Shown here one piece after another: positions 18,485 through 27,524 of a stretch of DNA of 64,000 nt. Every line of letters begins with the position of its first letter. The stretch's first letter is position 1. Where the stretch lies: assembly GCA_020636075.1 (NCBI GenBank), contig JACJYO010000009.1, positions 183,514 through 247,513 on the forward strand. The letters are read 5' to 3'. The translations under genes and the position numbers were made by a program. Below the pieces are notes generated by a model that saw nothing but the letters and a program-made list of their open reading frames with translations, was not told the DNA's origin and did no database searches. The stretch comes from Lewinellaceae bacterium. Lineage in GTDB: Bacteria; Bacteroidota; Bacteroidia; Chitinophagales; Saprospiraceae.

Positions 18485-19939
18485 ATGATGATGCGACGCT
18501 CCCTGCTTCTATTTATTCCGGTACTTTATTTTTTTCTGCTGTTGGCCATTTCCTGGTTTTTGGATTTTAATGGCTTGTACGGACAGGATGCGCATGAGTA
18601 CCTGCGGCAAAGCCAGGTTTTAGTGCAGCGTTTCTTGGGGGAAATGCATCCGACTGCCGGCCCGGGCGAAGCCGAGCTAGCGGGTGGCTATCCGCTAACG
18701 GGGGCTTTGTTGCAGTTGACCGGCGTGGCGCCGGTACTGGCGATGCAGTTGGTGAGCTGGCTGGCGGCGGTGGTTTCGTTGTTTTTGTTTGAGGCATTGC
18801 TTCGACTGCTTTCTCCGGGTACGCATGCCCAAAGCCGGTGGGTGTACTGCCTGTTGGGTTTGGGCTTGGCCCCGTACTTCGTGCGCGCGGGGCTTACGGC
18901 AATGTCGGATGCGCTGGGGTTGGCCGTGTTATTGGCGGCGTTGTTTTTTGGGCTGCGTTGTCTGGAGCAGGTGCGCAAGCGCGATCTGGTGGGTTTTGCC
19001 GTTTTTTCGGCATTGGCCATCACAACGCGCTATGCCCTGGTTGTGCTCTTGTTTTTGCCGGGGTTGGCGCTCCTGCTGGAATTGTGGCGGATGCGGCGCT
19101 TTTGGGGCCTGGGCATTTTTTTGCTAGTTGGTTTGCTGGCTTTTTTGCCGCTTTGGTGGTTGAAGGCTGGCGCACCGGCAAGCCCCCTGGAACATTCCCT
19201 GCTGCAGGATTGGTCAGTGTTGAATCTGTTCAAAAAAACATTCAGCCAGGCTAGTGGTACTGTTTCGTACACTGTTCCCAACCTGGTGTATCTGCTTTTT
19301 CCGGTAATGCACCCTGGCTTTTGCCTGGTGTTACCTGGTTTGTTTTTATTGTTCAAAAAGACCGATGTGCATTTGTATGCCAAGCGATTGCTTGCGCTTA
19401 GCCTGCTTGTTTTTTTGCTTTTTCTGGGTGGGTTGTCCCATCAAAATATGCGTTACCTGTTGCCGGCCTATGCCTTGGTGCTGTTGCTGGTCTTTCCGGC
19501 CTGGGATCGTTTTTTTGCCTATGGCATGTATTTTTTCAGACGGCTTACGTATGCTTTGGTCGGAATCGCGCTGGTATGCCAATTGGCGTTCGGGCTGGTT
19601 GTTTTCAAGCCGGTTTTGGCGCGAAACAAGATGGAACGGGAGATGTTTCGGGCACTGAAAACAGCGTTGCACCCCGGCGAAGTGTTGTATGCTTTCGATA
19701 TGGATATTGCTTTAAAAACCTATTTGCCGGAAGTTGAATTCCGAAACCTATTTTTGCAGCGTTACGATACTTTTCCTGCGGGCAGTTACATGTTGTTTAA
19801 TGCACCGGCGCTTCGGGAGCAATGGGCCGGGAAGGCGCCAATGCTCAATTGGGAGAACGCCAACGCTCATTTTAAACTGCTGGAAATACAGGAGTTGGCA
19901 GGCGGATGGTCCCTGTATCTGATTATTGGCCCGAAATGA
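18485..19939 (+). CDS. Polytopic membrane protein, glycosyltransferase family 39/ArnT-like
   Basis: 484 residues from ATG 18485 (MMMRRSLLLFIPVLYFFLLLAISW); an upstream TTG at 18401 keeps the frame open but adds an implausible leader. About ten transmembrane helices are visible. The acidic pair in the first loop (YGQDAHEYLRQSQ) matches the DxE/DxD position of GT-C glycosyltransferases such as ArnT and PMT, which move sugars from polyprenyl carriers at the periplasmic face. The C-terminal 90 residues are soluble (LKTALHPGEVLYAFDMDIALKTYLPEVEF). Donor and acceptor are unknown. It diverges from the sugar-activation fusion gene. Confidence 0.6.
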   Translation: MMMRRSLLLFIPVLYFFLLLAISWFLDFNGLYGQDAHEYLRQSQVLVQRFLGEMHPTAGPGEAELAGGYPLTGALLQLTGVAPVLAMQLVSWLAAVVSLFLFEALLRLLSPGTHAQSRWVYCLLGLGLAPYFVRAGLTAMSDALGLAVLLAALFFGLRCLEQVRKRDLVGFAVFSALAITTRYALVVLLFLPGLALLLELWRMRRFWGLGIFLLVGLLAFLPLWWLKAGAPASPLEHSLLQDWSVLNLFKKTFSQASGTVSYTVPNLVYLLFPVMHPGFCLVLPGLFLLFKKTDVHLYAKRLLALSLLVFLLFLGGLSHQNMRYLLPAYALVLLLVFPAWDRFFAYGMYFFRRLTYALVGIALVCQLAFGLVVFKPVLARNKMEREMFRALKTALHPGEVLYAFDMDIALKTYLPEVEFRNLFLQRYDTFPAGSYMLFNAPALREQWAGKAPMLNWENANAHFKLLEIQELAGGWSLYLIIGPK

Positions 19940-19977
19940 GCTGGCATATTTACCTGAAAAATTCCGGCTGCGTCTTC

Positions 19978-19985
19978 TACCTTTG
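19978..19985 (+). promoter_or_regulatory. -7 promoter element before lgt
   Basis: TACCTTTG, a perfect TAnnTTTG Bacteroidota -7 element, ends only five bases before the ATG at 19991, so the transcript would be leaderless or nearly so. The -33 position (TGAA) is poor. Confidence 0.5.
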
Positions 19986-19990
19986 TCACT

Positions 19991-21199
19991 ATGTATCCAG
20001 ATTTGTCTTACCTGTTTCATGCCCTGATCGGCACCCAGCCGGATAACTGGCTGTCCGTTTTTAAAACATTTGGCTTTTTTCTGGCCCTGGCGTTTCTGGC
20101 CAGCGCCGTTACCTATTATGTTGAACTGCGGCGCAAAGCCCGGGCCGGTGTTTTTCAACCGACAAAAGTCAGTGTCACGGAAGGGGCACCTGCATCGATG
20201 ACGGATATCGCCATGAATGCCCTCGTAGGCCTGATCATCGGCGGGAAAGGGCTTTATGCGGTACAGCATTTTGCTGAATTTCGCGTAGACCCGGCCTCGA
20301 TCATTCTGTCGGGGAAAATGCATTGGCCGGCCGCGCTGGGTGCTGCCGTGTTTTTTGGCGGCCTGGTTTGGTGGGAAGCCTGGCGCAAGCGCAAACCCAA
20401 GCCTGAAACCCGGGTAGTGGATGTGTGGCCACACGACCGTATCAGTGAAATGACGGTATGGGCTGCTGTGGGCGGTATCGTTGGGGCCAAGGTGTTTGAC
20501 TTGTTTGACAACTGGGATTCGTTTTTGCAAGACCCGCTTGGCTCGCTGCTTTCCGGAGGTGGCCTGGCATTTTATGGTGGTTTGGTATTGGGTTTTATTG
20601 CGGTGGTGAGTTTTATTTTTCGCCATAAAATCCCGTTTCTGCCTGCAGCCGACGCTGTGGCGCCGGCCCTGACGGCCGGTTATGGTGTAGGCCGCATTGG
20701 CTGTCAGATGAGTGGCGACGGCGACTGGGGCATTGTAAACCAGGCGCCCAAACCGGACTGGATGAGTGCTTTACCCGACTGGATGTGGTCGACCACTTAC
20801 CCGCATAATGTGCTTAATACGCCGCATACCGACCCGGTATCGAGCGTGCCTATCGATGGCTGCACCTGGGAATATTGCATGCAGCTGTCTATGCCGGTAT
20901 TCCCTACACCGTTTTACGAGATCCTAATGATGCTACTGATCTTTGGGATACTTTGGGTGCTGCGCAAACCCTTGAAAGTGCCGGGCTTACTGTTTTTTGT
21001 ATACCTGGCTTTGATTGCCGTCGAGCGGTTTTTGATTGAAAAAATCCGGGTGAACGTGCATCATGACGTTTTTGGAATGCGCATGAGCCAGGCGGAAATA
21101 ATCTCGGTAGGTCTGCTTTTGATCAGCCTGATCGGGAGTATTTACGTGATCTGGCGTTACCGATCAGGCAAAACGCAAGAGGCGGTCGCCGAAGGGTAA
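19991..21199 (+). CDS. lgt: Prolipoprotein diacylglyceryl transferase-like protein
   Basis: 402 residues, integral membrane. It matches the Lgt family: GLAFYGGLVLGF helix, the signature GYGVGRIGCQMSGDGDWG around residues 230-247 (family pattern GRxGNFxNxE, here in the variant form), and late helices (FYEILMMLLIFGILWVLR, FFVYLALIAVERFLIEKIRVN). Lgt transfers diacylglycerol from phosphatidylglycerol to the lipobox Cys of prolipoproteins, the first step of lipoprotein maturation. Several lipoproteins in this window would be substrates. It is longer than E. coli Lgt (about 290 residues), with an insert at about residues 125-155 and one around 250-300. It is convergent with the YhhN gene. Confidence 0.85.
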   Translation: MYPDLSYLFHALIGTQPDNWLSVFKTFGFFLALAFLASAVTYYVELRRKARAGVFQPTKVSVTEGAPASMTDIAMNALVGLIIGGKGLYAVQHFAEFRVDPASIILSGKMHWPAALGAAVFFGGLVWWEAWRKRKPKPETRVVDVWPHDRISEMTVWAAVGGIVGAKVFDLFDNWDSFLQDPLGSLLSGGGLAFYGGLVLGFIAVVSFIFRHKIPFLPAADAVAPALTAGYGVGRIGCQMSGDGDWGIVNQAPKPDWMSALPDWMWSTTYPHNVLNTPHTDPVSSVPIDGCTWEYCMQLSMPVFPTPFYEILMMLLIFGILWVLRKPLKVPGLLFFVYLALIAVERFLIEKIRVNVHHDVFGMRMSQAEIISVGLLLISLIGSIYVIWRYRSGKTQEAVAEG

Positions 21200-21222
21200 A
21201 AATCTTCAGTTCTATTTTTTGA

Positions 21223-21245
21223 AAGGCAATCTTGCCTTCTTTTTT
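21223..21245 (+). terminator. Intrinsic terminator after lgt
   Basis: AAGGCAA-tc-TTGCCTT stem followed by CTTTTTT, located between the convergent lgt and YhhN genes. Confidence 0.65.
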
Positions 21246-21949
21246 CAGGGACGTTGGGGGAAATGCCGCAGTCGCTCGGCTACGCCGTGAATGATCAACC
21301 ATTGTCCCAAAATATAGCTTGCCATGATGGCTATGCGTGCGCCGGGGAATGGATGCCCGAATTTGAACACAGCGATCATACAATCGGACAGCATAAACAA
21401 CAGGGCGCCACTGAGCAGGCTGGTAAAAACAAGATCTTTCACCTGGCTTTGCAGATTGACAACACTCAGCGCCATTGTGGAAATAACAACTGCATACACC
21501 GCTACGGGCAGTTGCATGCCCTCGGGAATATCCGGCCAAAGCCAGTTCAGAAAACCGGCTAAAAAAACCAGAAAAGGAATAAGGATCAAAGGGCGTCGCC
21601 GCAAGTAGCCATTTCTCAGATTGACTTCGGAGAAAAACCCGCCGAGATAGCACACATGTGTGGCTAAAAATGAACCCAGCCCCAGCAAGAAAAAGAAATC
21701 ACCATAGTCGCCGTGGGTAAACATCATGAAGATGTCGCCCAACATGGCAAACAGCAGGCCAGCCATGATCGTTTGCCGGAAAAACCGGCGGACACCCGGA
21801 GTCTTTCGCGACAACCAAATGGCTAAAACCGGCATGAGCAGCGGTTTGGAAAAAAGGATCAGTGTATGATTGCCCAGGATTTCACCAACCAACTCCAAGA
21901 GGGCCAGTAAAACAAAAATGACCAACCAGATAATGCTATTGCGTTCCAT
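21245..21949 (-). CDS. YhhN/TMEM86 family membrane protein (lysoplasmalogenase-like)
   Basis: 234 residues with about eight transmembrane segments. Family motifs are present: LILFSKPLLMPVLAIWL, LLFAMLGDIFMMF, LLGLGSFLATHVCYL and GALLFMLSDCMIAVFKF. The conserved Asp in LGDIFM and in LSDCMIA belong to the proposed active site. Characterised members hydrolyse the vinyl ether bond of lysoplasmalogens; in bacteria the substrate is uncertain and a general lipid-related role is safer. The gene is convergent with lgt and 39 bp downstream of the pabA-like gene on the same strand. Confidence 0.82.
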   Translation of the reverse strand: MERNSIIWLVIFVLLALLELVGEILGNHTLILFSKPLLMPVLAIWLSRKTPGVRRFFRQTIMAGLLFAMLGDIFMMFTHGDYGDFFFLLGLGSFLATHVCYLGGFFSEVNLRNGYLRRRPLILIPFLVFLAGFLNWLWPDIPEGMQLPVAVYAVVISTMALSVVNLQSQVKDLVFTSLLSGALLFMLSDCMIAVFKFGHPFPGARIAIMASYILGQWLIIHGVAERLRHFPQRP

Positions 21950-21988
21950 ACCGCAATGTTACTGCTTGTTGGCTGATAATGGTAATTC

Positions 21989-22600
21989 TCAACAGGGAGT
22001 CAATACCGATGCTACCCGGTGTTGCACGCTGGAACGTACATATTCCACCCAGTTTTTTATCATCTGCAGCCCTGATTCGGTGAGCACCGATTCCGGATGA
22101 AACTGCACACCCCAAAGCGGCAGTTCCCGGTGTGCCAGGGCCATAAGTGTTCCATCGGAAGAAAAGGCTGTTCCGGTTAACGGTGTTTTCTTAAGACTTT
22201 GAAGGGCAAGCGAGTGATACCGCATCGCTGAAAACACGGTTGGCACGTCCCTGAACAAGGGATGTCCATTGTGCCGTACCGGTGAGGTTTTGCCGTGCAA
22301 TGGCGGATCGGTTTTGACGAGTTGGGCGCCAAAAAATGTACCCAGCGCCTGCATGCCCAGGCAAATGCCCAACATCGGAAGCCGCTGATGCCAGGCTGCG
22401 ATCAACCGGGGCATCATGCCGGCATCCTGCGGGCGTTTGGGGCCCGGTGATAATACAACGCCGTCAAAGTCGCCAGGCTCGAAAGCAAGGAGTTCCAGGG
22501 CATCATTGCGTACGACGGTGCAATCGGCCCCGGCTTGCTGGAGATAGTCGTACAGGTTGTACGTGAAGGAATCGTAATTGTCGAGGAGCAGTATGGTCAT
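21989..22600 (-). CDS. pabA: Anthranilate/aminodeoxychorismate synthase glutamine amidotransferase subunit
   Basis: 203 residues from ATG 22600 (MTILLLDNYDSFTYN, the classic N-terminus of TrpG/PabA); an upstream in-frame ATG would add eight unlikely residues. It is a class I glutamine amidotransferase: nucleophile Cys80 in LGICLGMQALG, and His168/Glu170 in FHPESVLTESG. It supplies ammonia to the chorismate-converting subunit for tryptophan or folate synthesis. No trpE or pabB lies nearby, so it may serve either pathway or both. The gene symbol is a best guess between pabA and trpG. Confidence 0.88.
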   Translation of the reverse strand: MTILLLDNYDSFTYNLYDYLQQAGADCTVVRNDALELLAFEPGDFDGVVLSPGPKRPQDAGMMPRLIAAWHQRLPMLGICLGMQALGTFFGAQLVKTDPPLHGKTSPVRHNGHPLFRDVPTVFSAMRYHSLALQSLKKTPLTGTAFSSDGTLMALAHRELPLWGVQFHPESVLTESGLQMIKNWVEYVRSSVQHRVASVLTPC

Positions 22601-22603
22601 TAT

Positions 22604-22661
22604 TGTGCATAGGGAGAAGGGCATAGGGCATAGGTTTCAGCCCTATGCCCTACGCCCTATG
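22604..22661. repeat. GCATAGGG inverted repeat
   Basis: Several copies of GCATAGGG/CCCTATGC in both orientations form a hairpin in the short gap between two minus-strand genes. It may fold in the 3' end of the upstream transcript; there is no clear T run. Confidence 0.6.
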
Positions 22662-22666
22662 CGGTT

Positions 22667-23638
22667 TTATCCGCCGCGCTTTCGCCGTACTGTTGTTTTC
22701 GTTGTCGTTGTTTTTTTGCCAACAGCGCGTCCGTTTTTACCCTGGCGAGCGCCTGCTTTTGTCGTTGTGGTCGTTTGTTTTGTTGTTGCCCTCCCCGCAG
22801 GCCGGTTTTTTGCGGTGGTTGTAGTAGTTGTAGTAGTACGTTTTCCGACAACCGTCCCGTTAGCCCGACGGGCGGCTACAGTTGTAGTCGTGCGGGTATG
22901 CACTACGGTGGAGCGACTGCGCCGGGGTACATAAACCTTGTGCGCGCTAACAACCCGGTGCGTCGTCACCACATGATAGTGTCTGCGATACGGCCGCACA
23001 CCGACATAGTACACGCGCCAGGGCCGCGGGCGCCAGGGGCGGTACCAGGTGGGATAATAAGCAAACCGCCAAGGCGATACCCAAATGCGATATCCAGGAC
23101 GGTAGATGTAGGTTACACAAGGCCAGAGCCGGACATTTACTACAATCCGGTATGGTTTTAAATGAACTACAGGTCCACCGCGGCCTTCACTGGCTCCGGC
23201 TTCTTCTTCGAAAGGTTCAGCGATGGTTTCTTCACCGAAAATATCTTCGTCGCCTACAATTTGGAGTATGGTGAAATCGTCGTTTTGCTTCTCGATTTCG
23301 ATAACGGCAATGTCTTGCGATTCCTTTTCATTGACCGGAACCTGTAAAACAATGGCGTGCACATCGCCTTCGGAATTGTCGATTACGCGGATGTAGTCGA
23401 CTTCGCCGTCTTCGTTCAAATCTAGATTATTTACGCTGTTGTTTTCTGTATTCAGGAGTTTTTCAAACTCCTCCGGCGATGCCGATTTTTTGAACAACTC
23501 AATGGCGCCTTCGAGGCTGAAATGGTCGCCTGGCAGGCCGGTGCTGTCGGCCGGATCGACATCTTGTGCTGTACTGATCGTGCTAAATAGCAGGAGCATG
23601 CCTGCGCTCAGGATACCGTTAATAAGGTATGCTTTCAT
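22667..23638 (-). CDS. Secreted protein with acidic EF-hand-like region and basic Thr/Lys-rich tail
   Basis: 323 residues from ATG 23638 (MKAYLINGILSAGMLLLFSTISTAQ, signal peptide); the frame extends 40 codons upstream but without secretion features. The first half is acidic and contains LDLNEDGEVDYIRV, a DxDxDG-type calcium loop. Residues about 160-240 are unusual, rich in Trp, Tyr, Pro and Arg (WRFAYYPTWYRPWRPRPWRVYY). The last 80 residues are Thr, Lys and Arg rich with runs of Thr (KRTTTTTTTTAKN, KQTTTTTKAGARQGKN). The mixture of an acidic head and strongly basic tail suggests binding to polyanions, but function is unknown. Confidence 0.7.
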   Translation of the reverse strand: MKAYLINGILSAGMLLLFSTISTAQDVDPADSTGLPGDHFSLEGAIELFKKSASPEEFEKLLNTENNSVNNLDLNEDGEVDYIRVIDNSEGDVHAIVLQVPVNEKESQDIAVIEIEKQNDDFTILQIVGDEDIFGEETIAEPFEEEAGASEGRGGPVVHLKPYRIVVNVRLWPCVTYIYRPGYRIWVSPWRFAYYPTWYRPWRPRPWRVYYVGVRPYRRHYHVVTTHRVVSAHKVYVPRRSRSTVVHTRTTTTVAARRANGTVVGKRTTTTTTTTAKNRPAGRATTKQTTTTTKAGARQGKNGRAVGKKTTTTKTTVRRKRGG

Positions 23639-23865
23639 GACTGGAAGTGGTTTGTACGCCGGAGTCCTGTTTCCGGCAGTGTTTTTATGAATTGCAGACT
23701 CAGACGGACAACTTCGGAATTCGTTTAATCTAATTCGAACCTGCAGGTTGGGTTTCAAAAAAAATTAACACTTTGGCACAAAAAAATGTGCAAACTGGGG
23801 ATTGATGGCGCTGTGCGGGTGTAAAAATTTTAACAGGTTGCGAATTTCCGGGCCAGAGGCCCGGG

Positions 23866-24531
23866 TTACTCGATCCCGCTGCCGTTATCCTCATAAATTG
23901 GACGGCTTTTGGCGGGTTCGTCTTCAATGCCGGTACTTCCATCGTCGGGCAGTTCGTAAATACGGGGTTGGTCGCCGCCGGGGGCACCTGTTTTCTCCTC
24001 CCCGTATTTCTCCAGGTTGTCCATCCATTTTACCGAAGTATCCCAGGTGTCGATCAGGAAAGGTTTAAACTGGGCGGCCGCAACTTTAGCCTTGCCCGGC
24101 AACTCAATGAGGTAAGGATAGGTGCGTGATTCCTCAACCGTTTGGTTACTTATCATACCGGCTTTATCTGCAAACCAAACCAGTATGCTGAATATGAGAA
24201 TACCCACAAAGCCCAGCACCGCGCCGCCGAGAGCCTGGTTGATCACGTTGAGATAGAGGGATTGCAAAACGTTTTCGAAACCTTTGGCCACCTGCCGGAC
24301 GACCAACATGATCAGGGTGACATTGATCAGAAAAGCCGCCATGAACATCATGGGATTGTCCGAGTTGAAAAACTTTTCCAGGATGTTCGTGGTGGTTGGC
24401 GTCATTTTGAAGGCCAGCACAATGCCGAATACATATGCGGCAATGTTAAAAACGGTGCTGATAATGCCCTGGTTAAATCCTTTCCAGAAGCCATATACAA
24501 AAGCGACCATACATATAAGATCGATCGGCAT
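23866..24531 (-). CDS. CvpA family inner membrane protein
   Basis: 221 residues from ATG 24531 (MPIDLICMVAFVYGFWKGFNQGIISTVFNIAAY); eleven more in-frame codons upstream are less likely. Four transmembrane helices with the CvpA pattern: DLICMVAFVYGFWKGFNQG, then VFGIVLAFKM, FLINVTLIMLVVRQVAK, and ALGGAVLGFVGILIFSILVW. The C-terminal 80 residues are soluble and acidic. In enterobacteria CvpA affects colicin V export and envelope stress; its molecular role is not known. The 227 bp between it and the 22667 gene hold no other gene. Confidence 0.8.
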   Translation of the reverse strand: MPIDLICMVAFVYGFWKGFNQGIISTVFNIAAYVFGIVLAFKMTPTTTNILEKFFNSDNPMMFMAAFLINVTLIMLVVRQVAKGFENVLQSLYLNVINQALGGAVLGFVGILIFSILVWFADKAGMISNQTVEESRTYPYLIELPGKAKVAAAQFKPFLIDTWDTSVKWMDNLEKYGEEKTGAPGGDQPRIYELPDDGSTGIEDEPAKSRPIYEDNGSGIE

Positions 24532-24864
24532 GTTTTTCAGACGACGGCGACTGTTTTTAGTCACCTGTTTTTGAGGGACTTAGCCTCGTGTTTTCGGACA
24601 CAAAGATAGGGGAATTTTGATCTAGTGGCGGGCTCTGCTGTCTTTTGATCTGTAACACCCAATTTAGAATGTAGTGCCCGATGGCAGTTTGCGGTGGAGA
24701 ATTTCCGGCAACTGAGCTGTAACCTTTTTGTCTTTCGCGCTGTCTTGCCTCTTTACAGGTGATTGAATGCAGTACGCAGCAGACTGTTCATAGAAAAACG
24801 GTCATCCTTTGTCGCCAGATTTGTCCTTTTTATAGAAAGTGTATGATTTTAACAGGTTCTATGT

Positions 24865-24895
24865 ATTGCATACTACCTGAAACCCTGCATCTTTG
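24865..24895 (+). promoter_or_regulatory. Promoter of the TonB receptor gene
   Basis: ATTG (24865-24868), 19 bases, then CATCTTTG (24888-24895). The spacing and the CATCTTTG sequence match the small RNA promoters at 35.6 and 35.9 kb. The start would be near 24900, giving a leader of about 65 bases. The rest of the 434 bp gap 24532-24965 shows no gene. Confidence 0.65.
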
Positions 24896-24965
24896 CACTG
24901 AAAACAAAACAGTTTTAATCCTTTTGTCACGAACGGAAACTACGTCACAACTAAAAAATTAAGCA

Positions 24966-27386
24966 ATGAAACCCATCTTTCTGACACTGTTCAGCCTGTT
25001 TATGCTGGGCACTACTTCCTTCGCTCAAACCATTAGTGGCCAAATCCAACAAGCCGATGGTCAACCTGCCGAATTTGCCACGGTGTTACTTTACAATGCC
25101 AGTGATACCAGCCTTGCCAAGGGTAGCGTGAGCGATACCTATGGGAAATACGAGTTCGATAATATCAAAGCGGGTCGCTATTTTATCAATGCCAACCTGG
25201 TCGGCGCCGGCAAGGGAGCATTGGCAGTTTTTGATTATGCCGGTGGTGACAAGACCCTGGAAACGCTAGTCCTGCAGGAAAAATCCCAGGAACTCGGTAC
25301 CGTTACGGTTGTTGCCCGGCGTCCGGTGATCGAGGTTCGCGCCGATAAGACCATCCTGAACGTTGAAGGTAATATCAACTCACAAGGCCAAAATGCCCTG
25401 GAACTGCTCCGCAAAGCACCTGGAGTTGTAATTGATAACAATGACAATATCAGTCTGCGCGGCAAAAATGCCGTACGTTTTCAGATTGATGGCCGTGACG
25501 TGCCCATGGATAGCAAAGATCTGGCAAGCCTGCTCAAGGGCATGCGTGCAGAAGATATCGCAGCCATTGAGATGATCAGCAATCCTTCGGCGAAATACGA
25601 TGCTTCGGGCAATGCAGGCATAATCAATATTCGCACCCGGAAAAACCGCGCGCTCGGCACCAACGGTTCAGTCGGAGGCGAGTTTGTCTCCGGGGAAACG
25701 ATCAAAGGTGGGGGCAACTTTTCGCTTAACCACCGGAATACCTGGTTCAATGCATTTGGCAGCTATTCAAACCACTTTGGTTCCTGGCACAACGACTTAT
25801 ACCTGTACCGAGAGCAGGCCGGCAATATTTACGATCAGTCGAGCGTCATGTCGGATCAAAACAACAACCACAATTTTAAACTGGGTTCCGACTTTTTCCT
25901 CAACTCCAAAAACACGATCGGCTTTGTTGTGGATGGCAGGAATGCTCGGGGCCCCTGGCTGAATGAGGCGCACACCGATATCTACAATTTGAACAATCCC
26001 TCGGTGGTCGATTCGGTTTTGGTGGCGGCTAATTACCAACCACAAGATCGCCTGAACCTCAATTTTAACCTGAACTACCGCTATGCCGATACGCTGGGCA
26101 GAGAATTTTCTGTTGACGTCAATCGGGGCGACTATACATCGCGGGTCAACTCCTACCAGCCTAACCGCTACATGGACCCGTCTGAGCAGGTGGTTTTATC
26201 CGAAAAAATTTACCGGACGAATACCCCGACGGATATCGATATGTGGATCGTCAAGGCAGACTATGAGCAGCGCTTGCTCAAGGGTAAAATCGGTGTCGGC
26301 TTCAAACTTACGAATGTAAAAACCGACAACACGTTCGATTTTTTCAATGTCATCAATGGAAATTCAGAGGCAGATATCGACCGCAGCAACCGTTTTGTGT
26401 ACGATGAACGGGTGAATGCAGGCTACATCAACTACAACATTCAGGTGAAAAAATGGAGTTTCCAGGCAGGCTTGCGGGCCGAGCACACCGATTGGAAAGG
26501 CGATCTGACCAGCCTGAAACCCGGCGGCGACGAAATGAACGAGGCGAAATACCTGAGCTGGTTCCCCAGCGCAGCCATGACTTACAGCATGAGCGAGAAA
26601 AACCAATTCAGCCTGACCTACAGCCGCCGTATCGACCGGCCTAACTACCGCCACCTGAATCCTTTTGAAGACCGCCTCGACGAGCTGGCCTATAAAAAAG
26701 GCAATCCTTTCCTGCGCCCGCAATTCACCAACAGCGTGGAACTGACCCACACTTTTATGGGAATGCTCAACACCACGCTCGGGTACAGCCACACCAATGA
26801 CTTGTTTACCGAAGTGATCGACACAACGGAGAGCAACCGTACATTTTTGACGAATGAAAACATTGCCGATCAGAATAACTTTTCGCTGAGCATCGGCGTG
26901 CCGATCCCTTTCGCAAAGTGGTGGGAAAGCTACTGGAATGTTACAGGATATGTGACCTCTTTCAATGCTAAATTCCGGGAAGGATTTGAGATCAACGAAA
27001 CGTTCAAATCGATGAACCTGTACAGCGAGCACACCTTTCGCCTGCCTAAAGGCTGGTCGTTGCAACTTTCGGGTTGGTTCAACGCGCCGACGATCTGGGG
27101 CGCCGTATTTCGCAGCAAAGCCCAGGGCGCAATGGATTTTGGCGTGAAAAAACAATTCCTCGATGGCAAGGCCACCGCCAGCTTGTCTTTCGGCGACATC
27201 CTGAACACTGCAGGCTGGTCCAGCGTCAACGATTTCACCCCCGGATTGTACATGCGTGGCAATGGTAACTGGGAAAGCCGTACCATTCGCTTTAATGTGA
27301 ACTACCGTTTCGGGAACAAAAACGTAAAAGGCGCGCGTCAGCGCAAAACGGGTGTAGAGGATATAAACAAGCGGATCGGGAAATAA
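24966..27386 (+). CDS. TonB-dependent outer membrane receptor
   Basis: 806 residues. Signal peptide MKPIFLTLFSLFMLGTTSFAQ; residues 22-105 a carboxypeptidase-regulatory-like beta-sandwich (GQIQQADGQPAEFATVLLYN, YGKYEFDNIKAGRY); residues about 115-225 a plug domain (NALELLRKAPGVVIDNNDNI, MISNPSAKYDASGNAGIINI); then an outer membrane beta-barrel of the OMP_b-brl_3 type ending in RTIRFNVNYRFGNKN plus a short basic tail. It imports an unknown ligand through the outer membrane, driven by TonB. No SusD partner is adjacent, so it is more like a siderophore/peptide-type or regulatory receptor than a sugar-uptake pair. Confidence 0.87.
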   Translation: MKPIFLTLFSLFMLGTTSFAQTISGQIQQADGQPAEFATVLLYNASDTSLAKGSVSDTYGKYEFDNIKAGRYFINANLVGAGKGALAVFDYAGGDKTLETLVLQEKSQELGTVTVVARRPVIEVRADKTILNVEGNINSQGQNALELLRKAPGVVIDNNDNISLRGKNAVRFQIDGRDVPMDSKDLASLLKGMRAEDIAAIEMISNPSAKYDASGNAGIINIRTRKNRALGTNGSVGGEFVSGETIKGGGNFSLNHRNTWFNAFGSYSNHFGSWHNDLYLYREQAGNIYDQSSVMSDQNNNHNFKLGSDFFLNSKNTIGFVVDGRNARGPWLNEAHTDIYNLNNPSVVDSVLVAANYQPQDRLNLNFNLNYRYADTLGREFSVDVNRGDYTSRVNSYQPNRYMDPSEQVVLSEKIYRTNTPTDIDMWIVKADYEQRLLKGKIGVGFKLTNVKTDNTFDFFNVINGNSEADIDRSNRFVYDERVNAGYINYNIQVKKWSFQAGLRAEHTDWKGDLTSLKPGGDEMNEAKYLSWFPSAAMTYSMSEKNQFSLTYSRRIDRPNYRHLNPFEDRLDELAYKKGNPFLRPQFTNSVELTHTFMGMLNTTLGYSHTNDLFTEVIDTTESNRTFLTNENIADQNNFSLSIGVPIPFAKWWESYWNVTGYVTSFNAKFREGFEINETFKSMNLYSEHTFRLPKGWSLQLSGWFNAPTIWGAVFRSKAQGAMDFGVKKQFLDGKATASLSFGDILNTAGWSSVNDFTPGLYMRGNGNWESRTIRFNVNYRFGNKNVKGARQRKTGVEDINKRIGK

Positions 27387-27488
27387 CCTCGCCGGCATGA
27401 ACGTGCAGTGCCTCAGGGTTGCACGAAAATCATGTTGGGGGGACCGACCCGAAAAAGAGAATTATTCGATTTGGTTACCTGGAAAAGC

Positions 27489-27524
27489 AGTCCCGGCGCG
27501 GTCTTTCGCTGCCGGGGCTTTTTT
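27489..27524 (+). terminator. Intrinsic terminator of the TonB receptor gene
   Basis: AGTCCCGGC pairs with GCCGGGGCT (9 bp with one G-T) around a 13-base loop and is followed by six T. It lies between convergent genes. Confidence 0.8.
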
